DNA of 64,000 bases, from positions 1-64,000 of the forward strand of contig NZ_NQKQ01000029.1 of the NCBI RefSeq assembly GCF_002269505.1. Direction: 5' to 3'. Source of the stretch: Pseudomonas fragi (lineage in GTDB: Bacteria; Pseudomonadota; Gammaproteobacteria; Pseudomonadales; Pseudomonadaceae). The first letter of the stretch is position 1. Every line of letters begins with the position of its first letter. The notes below the pieces were generated by a model. That model saw nothing but the letters and a program-made list of their open reading frames with translations. It did no database searches and had not been told where the DNA came from. This document shows positions 40,198 to 48,773 of the stretch, piece after piece. The translations under genes and the position numbers were made by a program.

Positions 40198-41193
40198 ATG
40201 AAAGCTTACGCCGTACCTTTCGAGAAGTTCGTCAACCTGGCCGATGCCCGCCTGGGCACCAAAATCGTTTCGGTAACCGATGACTGGTTTGCCGACGCCA
40301 ACCGCATGTTCCAGCCGACCCCGGCCGTATGGAAGGAGGGCGTTTTCGATGATAACGGCAAGTGGATGGACGGCTGGGAGTCCCGCCGCAAGCGCTTTGA
40401 AGGCTATGACAGTGCCGTCATCCGTCTTGGCGTTCCGGGCTCGATCAAGGGTGTGGACATCGACACTTCATTCTTCACCGGCAACTTTCCGCCATCGGCC
40501 TCGCTGGAAGCCTGCTTCCTGGCCTCGGGCGAACCAAATGAAAACACCCAGTGGGTGGAAGTACTGTCGGCCGTCGAGCTGCAGGGCAACAGCCATCACT
40601 ACCACGAAATCAACAACGACCAGGCATTCAGCCACCTGCGTTTCAACATCTTCCCGGATGGTGGCGTAGCGCGTCTGCGTGTTTACGGCGTGCCGTTCCG
40701 CGACTGGTCGGCAGTGGGCGACAACGAACAGGTCGACCTGGCCGCAGCCCTTAACGGTGGCCGCGCCCTCGCCTGCTCCGACGAACACTTCGGCCGCATG
40801 AGCAACATCCTCAACCCGGGCCGTGGCATCAACATGGGCGACGGCTGGGAGACTGCACGTCGTCGTACCCCGGGCAATGACTGGGTCATCGTAGCGCTGG
40901 GTCACCCGGGCGAGATCGAAAAAATCATCGTCGACACCCTGCACTTCAAGGGCAACTACCCCGACAGCTGCTCGATCCAGGGCGCGTTCGTCAAGGGCGG
41001 TACCGACAGCCAGATCGAAACCCAGTCGCTGTTCTGGCGTGAGCTGCTGCCGAGCCAAAAAATGGAAATGCACGCTGAACACACCTACAGCGAGCAACTG
41101 AAAAACCTCGGCCCGATCACCCACATTCGCCTCAACCTGTTCCCGGATGGTGGTGTAAGCCGCATCCGCGTATTGGGCAAAGTAGCGAAGTAA
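40198..41193 (+). CDS. alc: allantoicase
   Basis: 331 residues. It hydrolyses allantoate to ureidoglycolate and urea. The protein is two repeated beta-sandwich halves, each with 'GWE(S/T)(R/A)R(R)' and 'HLRFNIFPDGGVARLRVYG' / 'HIRLNLFPDGGVSRIRVLG' signatures. ATG 40198 is preceded by AAGAAG. It is in the puuE-uraD-alc run. Confidence 0.96.
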   Translation: MKAYAVPFEKFVNLADARLGTKIVSVTDDWFADANRMFQPTPAVWKEGVFDDNGKWMDGWESRRKRFEGYDSAVIRLGVPGSIKGVDIDTSFFTGNFPPSASLEACFLASGEPNENTQWVEVLSAVELQGNSHHYHEINNDQAFSHLRFNIFPDGGVARLRVYGVPFRDWSAVGDNEQVDLAAALNGGRALACSDEHFGRMSNILNPGRGINMGDGWETARRRTPGNDWVIVALGHPGEIEKIIVDTLHFKGNYPDSCSIQGAFVKGGTDSQIETQSLFWRELLPSQKMEMHAEHTYSEQLKNLGPITHIRLNLFPDGGVSRIRVLGKVAK

Positions 41194-41213
41194 TGCTGAG
41201 CCTGTAGTCGCTG

Positions 41214-41300
41214 CCGCAGGCTGTGAAGGGTTGCGGAGCAACCCGTTGTCTCAAGGCCCTGCGATTCATCCCGGGGCTCGAAGCCTGCGCCAGCGACTAC
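41214..41300. repeat. palindromic GTAGTCGCTG element, copy 2
   Basis: gtagtcgctgccgcaggct at the left and agcctgcgccagcgactac at the right, with a degenerate middle. It lies between alc and allA within the same operon direction. Confidence 0.85.
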
Positions 41301-41346
41301 AAAAGCAACACGATTACCTGACAGAAACCCGAATAAGAAGACCACC

Positions 41347-41850
41347 ATGCGCACATTGATGATTGAACCACTGACCAAAGAAGCCTTCGCCCCGTTCGGT
41401 GACGTGATTGAAACCGATGGCAGCGACCACTTCATGATCAACAACGGTTCGACCATGCGCTTTCATCGTCTGGCCGAGGTCGAAACGGCTACGCCAGAGG
41501 ACAAGGCGATCATCAGCATTTTCCGCGCCGAGGCGCAGGACATGCCGTTTACCGTACGCATGCTGGAGCGCCATCCGCTGGGCAGCCAGGCTTTTATACC
41601 GCTGCTCGGCAACCCCTTTCTGATCGTGGTCGCGCCCGTTGGCGACGAACCTGTATCGGGCCTGGTCCGCGCCTTTGTCAGTAATGGCAGGCAGGGCATT
41701 AATTACCATCGCGGCGTCTGGCACCACCCGGTGCTGACGATCGAAAAGCGGGATGACTTCCTGGTGGTTGATCGCAGTGGCAGCGGCAATAACTGCGATG
41801 AGCATTTCTTTAAAGAGGATCAGTTGTTGTTCCTCGCCCCCCACCAATAA
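41347..41850 (+). CDS. allA: ureidoglycolate lyase
   Basis: 167 residues. It splits ureidoglycolate to glyoxylate and urea. Family features are 'IEPLTKEAFAPFGDVIE', 'FRAEAQDMPF', 'MLERHPLGSQAFIPL' and 'GINYHRGVWHHPVL' (His pair in the cupin-like core). It follows alc after the repeat and precedes puuD by 48 bp. Confidence 0.95.
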   Translation: MRTLMIEPLTKEAFAPFGDVIETDGSDHFMINNGSTMRFHRLAEVETATPEDKAIISIFRAEAQDMPFTVRMLERHPLGSQAFIPLLGNPFLIVVAPVGDEPVSGLVRAFVSNGRQGINYHRGVWHHPVLTIEKRDDFLVVDRSGSGNNCDEHFFKEDQLLFLAPHQ

Positions 41851-41898
41851 GAGAAGGTCCAACACTCACAAAAGAGTGACGGGCAAGAGGTAAAGACT

Positions 41899-43188
41899 GT
41901 GGAAGCACATCTAATGGAATGGCTGAATCTGAGCGTGCGCTGGATTCATATGATTACCGGTGTGGCCTGGATTGGCGCGTCGTTTTATTTCGTCTGGCTG
42001 GAGAACAACCTTAACCGGGCCAACCCCAAGGATGGCCTTGCTGGCGATCTATGGGCGATTCACGGCGGCGGTATTTACCACCTCGAAAAATACAAACTGG
42101 CCCCTCCCACCATGCCGGAAAACCTGCACTGGTTTAAATGGGAAGCCTATTTCACCTGGATGTCGGGCATCGCCCTGCTCTGTCTGGTGTTCTACTTCAA
42201 CCCCGCGCTGTACCTGATTGCTCCGGGCAGCAGCATGAGCGGCCCTGAAGCGGTTGCCATCGGTATCGGTTCGCTGATTGCCGGCTGGTTCGTTTACGAC
42301 TTTCTGTGCGACTCCGCCCTGGGCAAACGCCCGGCGTTGCTCGGTTTTGTCCTGTTTGTGCTGCTGGTTGCAGCAGCGTTCGGCCTGAGCAAAGTGTTCA
42401 GCGGGCGCGGTGCATACCTGCACGTGGGCGCCATTATCGGCACCATCATGGTCGGCAACGTATTCCGCACCATCATGCCGGCACAACGTGCCCTGGTCGC
42501 CGCGATCAAGGAAGGCCGCAGCCCTGACCCGGCACTGCCGGCCAAAGGCCTGCTGCGTTCGCGACACAACAACTACTTCACCTTGCCAGTGCTGTTCATC
42601 ATGATCAGCAACCACTTCCCGAGCACCTACGGCAGCCAGTACAACTGGTTGATCCTGGCCGGGATTGCGGTGCTGGCAGTGCTGGTACGTCACTACTTCA
42701 ACACCCGCCACGACAGCCACAAATATGCCTGGACCTTGCCGGTTGCGGCACTGGGGATGATTTGCCTGGCTTACGTTACCGGTCCAAAGCCTGTGTCGAC
42801 AGCGCCAGAAACCGCCAAGGTGATCAAGCACCAACCGCTGCCGGAAACCGCCCTGGGCGGGGTCAAGGCTGCAGATGCTCCGCCAGTTGCACCGGCACCG
42901 GCACCTGCTGCAGCGCCAGTGGCCAGCGTTGATTTTGAACAAGTGCACAAGGTGATCCAGGAGCGCTGCACGGTCTGTCATTCCGCCACCCCAAGCAGCC
43001 CGTTGTTCAGTGCGGCCCCGGCGGGCGTGATGTTCGACACCGCGCAACAGATCCAGCTGATGGCCCCGCGCATTCAGGCTCAGGCTGTTGTCACGCCGAT
43101 CATGCCGTTGGGCAACATCACTCAGATGACCCAACAGGAACGTGACCTGGTCGGTGCCTGGATCAATGCAGGAGCCCGGACCAACTGA
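41899..43188 (+). CDS. puuD: membrane urate hydroxylase (urate oxidase) with cytochrome c domain
   Basis: 429 residues. The N-terminal ~300 residues form about eight membrane helices with 'SVRWIHMITGVAWIGASFYFVWLE' and 'WFKWEAYFTWMSG', the PuuD signature. A Pro/Ala-rich linker leads to a C-terminal c-type haem site 'ERCTVCHSATPSS' (CxxCH). It oxidises urate to 5-hydroxyisourate, passing electrons to the respiratory chain. The start is GTG 41899 (GAGGT upstream) or ATG 41914. Confidence 0.94.
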   Translation: MEAHLMEWLNLSVRWIHMITGVAWIGASFYFVWLENNLNRANPKDGLAGDLWAIHGGGIYHLEKYKLAPPTMPENLHWFKWEAYFTWMSGIALLCLVFYFNPALYLIAPGSSMSGPEAVAIGIGSLIAGWFVYDFLCDSALGKRPALLGFVLFVLLVAAAFGLSKVFSGRGAYLHVGAIIGTIMVGNVFRTIMPAQRALVAAIKEGRSPDPALPAKGLLRSRHNNYFTLPVLFIMISNHFPSTYGSQYNWLILAGIAVLAVLVRHYFNTRHDSHKYAWTLPVAALGMICLAYVTGPKPVSTAPETAKVIKHQPLPETALGGVKAADAPPVAPAPAPAAAPVASVDFEQVHKVIQERCTVCHSATPSSPLFSAAPAGVMFDTAQQIQLMAPRIQAQAVVTPIMPLGNITQMTQQERDLVGAWINAGARTN

Positions 43189-43273
43189 CGCACAGCCTTT
43201 GCGGTCGCCGCCCCCGCTGCGACCGCAAGAACACACCACTAGCTCACAACAATAAAAATGACCGAGGTGTTGC

Positions 43274-44638
43274 ATGTCCGATTTAACCGAACCGCGCATA
43301 GCCGCCGTGACCGCCCCGCCCCCGCTGGCGCGGCTACCCATGCTGCAACTGATCCTGGTCGGTTTGCAGCATGTGCTGCTGATGTATGGCGGCGCCGTGG
43401 CCGTGCCGCTGATCATCGGACAGGCTGCAGGCCTGAGTCGTGAAGAGATCGCCTTTCTGATCAACGCCGACCTGCTGGTCGCGGGCGTGGCCACCATCGT
43501 GCAATCGCTGGGTATCGGCCCCATGGGTATTCGCATGCCGGTCATGATGGGCGCCAGCTTCGCCGCCGTTGGCAGTATGGTGGCAATGGCCGGGATGCCG
43601 GGTATCGGCTTGACCGGGATCTTCGGCGCGACCATCGCCGCGGGCTTTTTCGGAATGATCATTGCGCCATTTATGTCCAAGGTGGTGCGCTTCTTTCCAC
43701 CCTTGGTCACCGGCACTGTCATCACGTCGATCGGCCTGTCGCTGTTCCCCGTTGCGGTCAACTGGGCCGGTGGCGGCAGTGCGGCTGCGCAATTCGGCTC
43801 ACCTGTGTACCTGGCCATCGCCGCCCTGGTGCTGGGCACCATTCTGTTGATCAACCGTTTTATGCGTGGTTTCTGGGTCAATGTGTCGGTCTTGATCGGT
43901 ATGGCCTTGGGCTATGTGCTTTCCGGCGCCATCGGCATGGTCGACCTCTCTGGCCTGGACAATACGCCGTGGTTCCAGGTTGTCACCCCGTTGCACTTCG
44001 GCATGCCGGAGTTTCATTTGGCACCGATTCTTTCGATGTGCCTGGTGGTGGTGATCATTTTTGTCGAGTCCACCGGGATGTTCCTGGCGCTGGGCAAAAT
44101 CACCGATCAGGAAGTCACCCCGCGCATGCTGCGACGCGGCTTGTTGTGTGACGCTGGCGCTTCGTTTATCGCCGGCTTTTTCAACACCTTCACCCACTCC
44201 TCCTTCGCCCAGAACATTGGCCTGGTACAGATGACCGGCGTGCGTTGCCGCTCGGTGACGATCATGGCCGGTATCTTCCTGATCACCCTCAGCTTGCTGC
44301 CGAAAGCGGCGTACCTGGTGGCCTCGATTCCGCCTGCAGTATTGGGTGGCGCCGCCATTGCCATGTTCGGCATGGTGGCGGCAACCGGGATCAAGATCCT
44401 CCAGGAAGCCGACATCGCCGACCGCCGCAATCAGTTGCTGGTGGCCGTGAGCATCGGCATGGGCCTGATCCCGGTGGTGCGCCCCGAGTTCTTCGCCCAC
44501 CTGCCACTGTGGATGGACCCCATCACCCACAGCGGTATCGCCATGGCCGCCGTCAGCGCGGTGTGCCTGAACCTGATGTTCAATGTGCTGGGCGGCTCCG
44601 AACGCGCAGCCATGAGCGGGCATGTGCATCAGCACTGA
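43274..44638 (+). CDS. NCS2 urate/xanthine:proton symporter
   Basis: 454 residues, 14 predicted helices. 'LQLILVGLQHVLLMYGGAVAVPLIIGQAAGL' in part and the later 'NTFTHSSFAQNIGLVQMTGVRCR' are the nucleobase-ascorbate (UraA/XanQ/UacT) signatures. Position after puuD suggests urate or xanthine uptake. The ATG at 43274 follows GAGGTGTTGC. Confidence 0.92.
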   Translation: MSDLTEPRIAAVTAPPPLARLPMLQLILVGLQHVLLMYGGAVAVPLIIGQAAGLSREEIAFLINADLLVAGVATIVQSLGIGPMGIRMPVMMGASFAAVGSMVAMAGMPGIGLTGIFGATIAAGFFGMIIAPFMSKVVRFFPPLVTGTVITSIGLSLFPVAVNWAGGGSAAAQFGSPVYLAIAALVLGTILLINRFMRGFWVNVSVLIGMALGYVLSGAIGMVDLSGLDNTPWFQVVTPLHFGMPEFHLAPILSMCLVVVIIFVESTGMFLALGKITDQEVTPRMLRRGLLCDAGASFIAGFFNTFTHSSFAQNIGLVQMTGVRCRSVTIMAGIFLITLSLLPKAAYLVASIPPAVLGGAAIAMFGMVAATGIKILQEADIADRRNQLLVAVSIGMGLIPVVRPEFFAHLPLWMDPITHSGIAMAAVSAVCLNLMFNVLGGSERAAMSGHVHQH

Positions 44639-44657
44639 GCCCTGACCCTCACACCAA

Positions 44658-44751
44658 CCCTCTCCCAATGGGAGAGGGGCTGATCGGTGGTGTTCCTGAG
44701 CGCTCGCACGACCAATCCCCTCTCCCTCCGGGAGATGGCTAGGGAGAGGGG
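44658..44751. repeat. CCCTCTCCC...GGGAGAGGG hairpin pair
   Basis: ccctctcccaatgggagagg (44658-44677) and cccctctccctccgggagat followed by ggctagggagagggg (44717-44751) are two palindromes of the same family. A third single copy lies at 53051-53070. They sit between the urate permease and the first Tsx-like gene. Confidence 0.75.
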
Positions 44752-44788
44752 CTCTCGCTTTACAAAAACAATAAAAAGGGAGTTACCC

Positions 44789-45574
44789 ATGAACTGCAAA
44801 CACTGGGGCGTCACGCTCGCAGGTGGACTTTTGGCTGCCAGCCAGACAATGGCCGGCGATCTGTTTTTGTGGCAAACCAACAGCCTGACCTACCTATACG
44901 GCAAGAATTTCGCGATCAACCCGTCGATCCAGCAAACCGTCACTTTCGAACATGCCGACAAGTGGAAATACGGCGACAACTTCCTGTTTGTCGACCGCAT
45001 TTTCTACAACGGCAAGGATGACCCCAACAAAGGCCCGCACACCTATTACGGTGAGTTCAGCCCGCGCCTGTCGTTTGGCAAGATTTTCGACCGCAAATTC
45101 GAATACGGCCCGATCAAGGACGTGCTGCTGGCCATGACCTACGAGTACGGCGAAGGCGACAGCGAGGCCTACCTGATTGGCCCCGGGTTTGATCTGGCGG
45201 TGCCCGGCTTCAACTATTTCACCCTTAATTTCTATCGCCGCCATACCGAGGGGCCGCGCCCTGGCACCGGGGTCTGGCAGATCACTCCGTCGTTTTCCTA
45301 CACCATTCCCGTGGGCCGCTCCAATGTGCTGATCGACGGCTATATGGACTGGGTGGTCGACAACGACCAGAACTCACGCGGCACCTACCATTCCAACCTG
45401 CACTTCAACCCGCAGATCAAATATGACCTGGGCAAGGCCCTGAACCTGGGTGAGAAACAGCTGTATGTCGGGATTGAATACAGCTACTGGAAGGACAAGT
45501 ACGGCATCGAAAGCAGCAGCCGCCTGGACACCAACCAGAACACCGCCAGCGCCCTGATCAAAGTCCACTTCTAA
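44789..45574 (+). CDS. Tsx-like nucleoside-specific outer-membrane channel, copy 1
   Basis: 261 residues with a signal peptide (MNCKHWGVTLAGGLLAASQTMA). The mature barrel matches the OmpK/Tsx family: 'LFLWQTNSLTYLYG', 'DNFLFVDRIFYNG', 'YYGEFSPRLSFGKIF', 'IDGYMDWVVDNDQNSRGTYH' and a terminal Phe ('ALIKVHF'). It probably lets nucleosides or purine products cross the outer membrane, upstream of the purine genes. A second paralogue follows at 45931. Confidence 0.92.
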   Translation: MNCKHWGVTLAGGLLAASQTMAGDLFLWQTNSLTYLYGKNFAINPSIQQTVTFEHADKWKYGDNFLFVDRIFYNGKDDPNKGPHTYYGEFSPRLSFGKIFDRKFEYGPIKDVLLAMTYEYGEGDSEAYLIGPGFDLAVPGFNYFTLNFYRRHTEGPRPGTGVWQITPSFSYTIPVGRSNVLIDGYMDWVVDNDQNSRGTYHSNLHFNPQIKYDLGKALNLGEKQLYVGIEYSYWKDKYGIESSSRLDTNQNTASALIKVHF

Positions 45575-45930
45575 GCTCGTTACTGTGCATGCTCTGTTAT
45601 TGCTCGCCCTGGGCTTTAACAGAGCACTTGAGTGCAAACGCCAGAGCCCGTATCCTGCGCGCCCGCTTAAACGCGACGTTTTTCAAAGCTGACTTTAAAG
45701 CCAACTTTTGCCTTTATATCAAAGGTTTACGGCCTGCCTGTCGCCACCTGCACTCAACTGCCAACGCGCAGTCGAGGGTTTATTAATGGCTATAAAACAG
45801 GTATGGCCCCGAACTTGCAAAAGCACTAAAGCTGACCATAAAGGCAACTTTTAAAATCATGAACCAAGGCGCCACAACAGAGCGCCACGTTCGCACTACT
45901 GCACAACTTTTATTTTTTGGAGCTAACCGA
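45575..45930. other. 356-bp gap between the two Tsx-like genes, with a direct repeat
   Basis: No credible gene is visible. An imperfect 25-bp direct repeat (aaagctgactttaaagccaa at 45685, extended to 45710; aaagctgaccataaaggcaa at 45828, extended to 45852) could be a regulator or promoter site for the second gene. Confidence 0.5.
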
Positions 45931-46716
45931 ATGAAGCGCACACTTACCGGCCTGATGCTTGCGGGGAGCATGCTGGGCGGGGCTCCGGCAGTTGCCGGCG
46001 ACCTGCTGCAATGGCAAACCAACAGCCTGACTTACTTGTACGGCAAGGACTTCCAGGTCAATCCGAAAATTCAGCAAACCATGACCTTCGAGCATGCTGA
46101 CAGCTGGAAGTACGGCGACAACTTCTTCTTCCTTGACCGTATCTTTTACAACGGCAAGAAAGACGGCAACGTTGGCCCGAACACCTATTACGGTGAATTC
46201 ACCCCACGTTTGTCGTTCGGCAAGATCTTCGACCAGAAGTTTGAATTCGGCCCGATCAAAGACGTGCTGCTGGCCATGACTTACGAGTTTGGCGAAGGCG
46301 ACACCGACGCCTACCTGATCGGCCCGGGTTTCGACCTGAACGTGCCAGGCTTTGACTACTTCCAGTTGAACTTCTACCAGCGCTTCCCGGAAGGCAGCCG
46401 TGCCGGCCGAGGCGTGTGGCAGATCACCCCGGTGTGGTCCTACACCCTGCCCCTGGGCAACTCCGATGTGCTGATCGACGGCTACATGGACTGGGTGGTC
46501 GACAACGACGAGAACTCCCGCGGCACCTACCACGCCAACCTGCACTTCAACCCGCAGGTCAAATACGACTTGGGCAAGGCACTGAGCTGGAGCGCCAAGC
46601 AACTGTACGTCGGTGTGGAATACGACTACTGGAAAAACAAGTACGGCATCGAAGACAGCGGCGCATTCAAAACCAATCAGAACACCACCAGCCTGCTGGT
46701 CAAGTACCACTTCTGA
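45931..46716 (+). CDS. Tsx-like nucleoside-specific outer-membrane channel, copy 2
   Basis: 261 residues, closely similar over its whole length to the gene at 44789, so a tandem duplication. The signal peptide is 'MKRTLTGLMLAGSMLGGAPAVA'; the barrel motifs 'LLQWQTNSLTYLYG', 'FLDRIFYNG', 'YYGEFTPRLSFGKIF' and terminal 'LLVKYHF' are retained. It has its own leader of 356 bp, so the two copies may be differently expressed. GGAGC precedes the ATG. Confidence 0.92.
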   Translation: MKRTLTGLMLAGSMLGGAPAVAGDLLQWQTNSLTYLYGKDFQVNPKIQQTMTFEHADSWKYGDNFFFLDRIFYNGKKDGNVGPNTYYGEFTPRLSFGKIFDQKFEFGPIKDVLLAMTYEFGEGDTDAYLIGPGFDLNVPGFDYFQLNFYQRFPEGSRAGRGVWQITPVWSYTLPLGNSDVLIDGYMDWVVDNDENSRGTYHANLHFNPQVKYDLGKALSWSAKQLYVGVEYDYWKNKYGIEDSGAFKTNQNTTSLLVKYHF

Positions 46717-46734
46717 TGCACCGCCCCGGGCGCT

Positions 46735-47337
46735 TCAACGCGTCTGGGGCACTCGCAGCAACCCCCGCAGCATCAGGTCCAGGCTATCCAGCGCAGCCGC
46801 CAGACGCTGCGGCGGGTTTTGCGCTTCGGCAATCCAGAACGACGCATCCATCAACCCGCCCTGAATCAGACGCGCCAGCGCCTCGGGATCGGTGCGTTGA
46901 ATCACATCGGTGTCCATCAGGCTTTGCAGCATCGATGCCATCGACAGGCAGCACACCGACTGGGTGTTCTGCACGTATTGCGAACCCAGCACCGAAGGCG
47001 CATCACGCAACAGAATGCGCTGCACTTCGACTTGCAGGGCCATTTCCAGATACAGCCGGCACTGATCCTGAAAGCCTTGCCACAGGCTCTCTGCCTGCTC
47101 AAGCACCTGCGCCAGCTGCGCATCCAGCTCGGCATCGATCTGTTGGGCCACGGCCTTGAACAAGCCTTTCTTGTCACCAAAATGGTGATACAGCGCGCCA
47201 CGGGTCAGCCCCACCGAGGCGGTCAATTCGTCCATCGACGTCTGCGCATAACCCACTGAACTGAAAGCCAGACGGGCCGCTTCGAGCAGCTTGCCACGGG
47301 TTTCTTCAATCATCTGCGACCGAGCTTTGGGCGCCAT
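46735..47337 (-). CDS. TetR family regulator, probably of the adjacent MFS gene
   Basis: 200 residues. The N-terminal TetR HTH is 'FSSVGYAQTSMDELTASVGLTRGALYHHFGDKKGLFKAV'. The C-terminal ligand domain is AcrR/TetR-like. ATG 47337 (MAPKARSQMIEE) follows AGGTGACAGGC. It is divergent from the MFS transporter at 47571, with several palindromes between them. It is likely to repress that exporter and itself. Confidence 0.92.
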   Translation of the reverse strand: MAPKARSQMIEETRGKLLEAARLAFSSVGYAQTSMDELTASVGLTRGALYHHFGDKKGLFKAVAQQIDAELDAQLAQVLEQAESLWQGFQDQCRLYLEMALQVEVQRILLRDAPSVLGSQYVQNTQSVCCLSMASMLQSLMDTDVIQRTDPEALARLIQGGLMDASFWIAEAQNPPQRLAAALDSLDLMLRGLLRVPQTR

Positions 47338-47359
47338 GCCTGTCACCTTTATTTTTGGA

Positions 47360-47424
47360 TACGCGACGTATGTTAATTGACATACGCCCTGTATGCGTAT
47401 ATTTCTACATACGCCGCGTATGTA
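47360..47424. promoter_or_regulatory. palindromic operator cluster between TetR and MFS genes
   Basis: cgtatgt-taattg-acatacg (about 47367-47386), an overlapping imperfect acatacgccctgtatgc, and tacatacgccgcgtatgta (47406-47424, perfect 19-bp palindrome). All share the half-site ACATACG, fitting a TetR operator just upstream of the regulator gene. Confidence 0.7.
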
Positions 47425-47441
47425 GCATTCACGAAAAACCT

Positions 47442-47532
47442 GTAGTCGCTGCCGCAGGCTGCGAAGGGAGCTGCGGGGCGTTTTGGAAAACGGGTTGCAG
47501 AGCAACCCTTCGCAGCCTGCGGCAGCGACTAC
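47442..47532. repeat. palindromic GTAGTCGCTG element, copy 3
   Basis: gtagtcgctgccgcaggctg at the left and cagcctgcggcagcgactac at the right are exact inverse complements. It lies in the TetR-MFS intergenic region, between the operators and the MFS start. Confidence 0.9.
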
Positions 47533-47570
47533 AGAATCAAATTGTGTCCACCCAATGTTCCGGAGCTTGT

Positions 47571-48773
47571 ATGGCCAACCCCTATCGCGAGATTTTCAGC
47601 GCCCCCGGCACCAAGGCTTTCAGCGGTGCGGGCCTGATCGCGCGGATGCCGATCTCAATGGTCGGCATCGGCATCATCACCATGCTGGCGCAATTGCAAG
47701 GCTCCTATTGGCTCGCCGGCGGCGTAGCAGCCACCTTTGCCCTGGCCACGGCCCTGCTGGCACCGCAAATTTCACGCTGGGTCGACCGCTACGGCCAGAG
47801 CCGCATCCTGCCCGGCGTCACTGCCATTGGCGTCAGCGGTCTGCTGGCCCTGCTGCTGTGCAGCCATTTTGGCGCGCCGGACTGGACGCTGTTTGTATTC
47901 GCCGCACTGTCGGGCTGCATGCCCAGCATGTCGGCGATGGTGCGGGCACGCTGGACCGAGCTGTACCGCGGCTCGCCCAAACTGCATACGGCGTTTTCAT
48001 TCGAGTCGGTACTCGATGAGGTGAGCTTCATTATCGGCCCACCGATTTCCGTGGGCCTGAGCGTCGCGTTGTTCCCCCAGGCAGGGCCACTGGCGGCAGC
48101 CATCCTGCTGGCCATTGGCGTCAGTGTGTTTGTGCTGCAACGCAGCACCGAACCACCGGTACACCCGCGTAGCAGCGAACACCAGGGCACGGTTTTGCGC
48201 CAGGGCGCCGTGGTGGTGTTGCTGCTGGCCCTGCTTGGGCTGGGCACGATTGTCGGTACGGTGGATGTGGTCAGCGTGGCCTTTGCCCAGCATCAGGGCC
48301 AACCGGCTGCCGCAAGCATTGTGCTGTCGATGTACGCCTTGGGATCGTGCGCTGCCGGGCTGGTGTTCGGCATGCTCAAGTTGAACATGCCACTGCCCAG
48401 GCTGTTTGTGCTCGGTGCCCTGGCCACGTCAATCACGATGGTACCGCTGCTGTGGGCCGACAGCATCGCCACCCTGGCCGTGGGCATGCTGATCGCCGGG
48501 CTGTTTTTCGCGCCAACTCTGATCACCGCCATGGGCCTGGTGGAAAACATCGTCCCGCCCGCCAAGCTGACCGAAGGCCTGACCTGGATGATCACCGGTC
48601 TGGGCATGGGCGTGGCCCTGGGTGCGGTACTCGGCGGCTGGGTGGTGGACGCGTACGGCGCCCAGGCCGGCTTTACCGTGTCGTTGGCAGCTGGCGGCAT
48701 CATGTTGCTGTTCGCCGTGCTCGGCTACCGCCTGCTGCAAGACAGCACCCTGCCCCGCGCCGCCTGCGCCTAA
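47571..48773 (+). CDS. MFS transporter
   Basis: 400 residues, about 12 membrane helices. It begins MANPYREIFSAPGTKAFSGA, with 'LIARMPISMVGIGIITML' typical of a group of MFS efflux proteins; 'VENIVPPAKLTEGLTW' lies near helix 11. The substrate is unknown. ATG 47571 follows CGGAGC. Divergent TetR and operators imply ligand-induced expression. Confidence 0.88.
   Translation: MANPYREIFSAPGTKAFSGAGLIARMPISMVGIGIITMLAQLQGSYWLAGGVAATFALATALLAPQISRWVDRYGQSRILPGVTAIGVSGLLALLLCSHFGAPDWTLFVFAALSGCMPSMSAMVRARWTELYRGSPKLHTAFSFESVLDEVSFIIGPPISVGLSVALFPQAGPLAAAILLAIGVSVFVLQRSTEPPVHPRSSEHQGTVLRQGAVVVLLLALLGLGTIVGTVDVVSVAFAQHQGQPAAASIVLSMYALGSCAAGLVFGMLKLNMPLPRLFVLGALATSITMVPLLWADSIATLAVGMLIAGLFFAPTLITAMGLVENIVPPAKLTEGLTWMITGLGMGVALGAVLGGWVVDAYGAQAGFTVSLAAGGIMLLFAVLGYRLLQDSTLPRAACA

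Noticed and set aside
42049..43881. 610-codon open frame on the minus strand across puuD and the urate permease
   Set aside because: It spans two genuine genes and the gap between them with no motif; an antisense shadow of GC-rich coding DNA.
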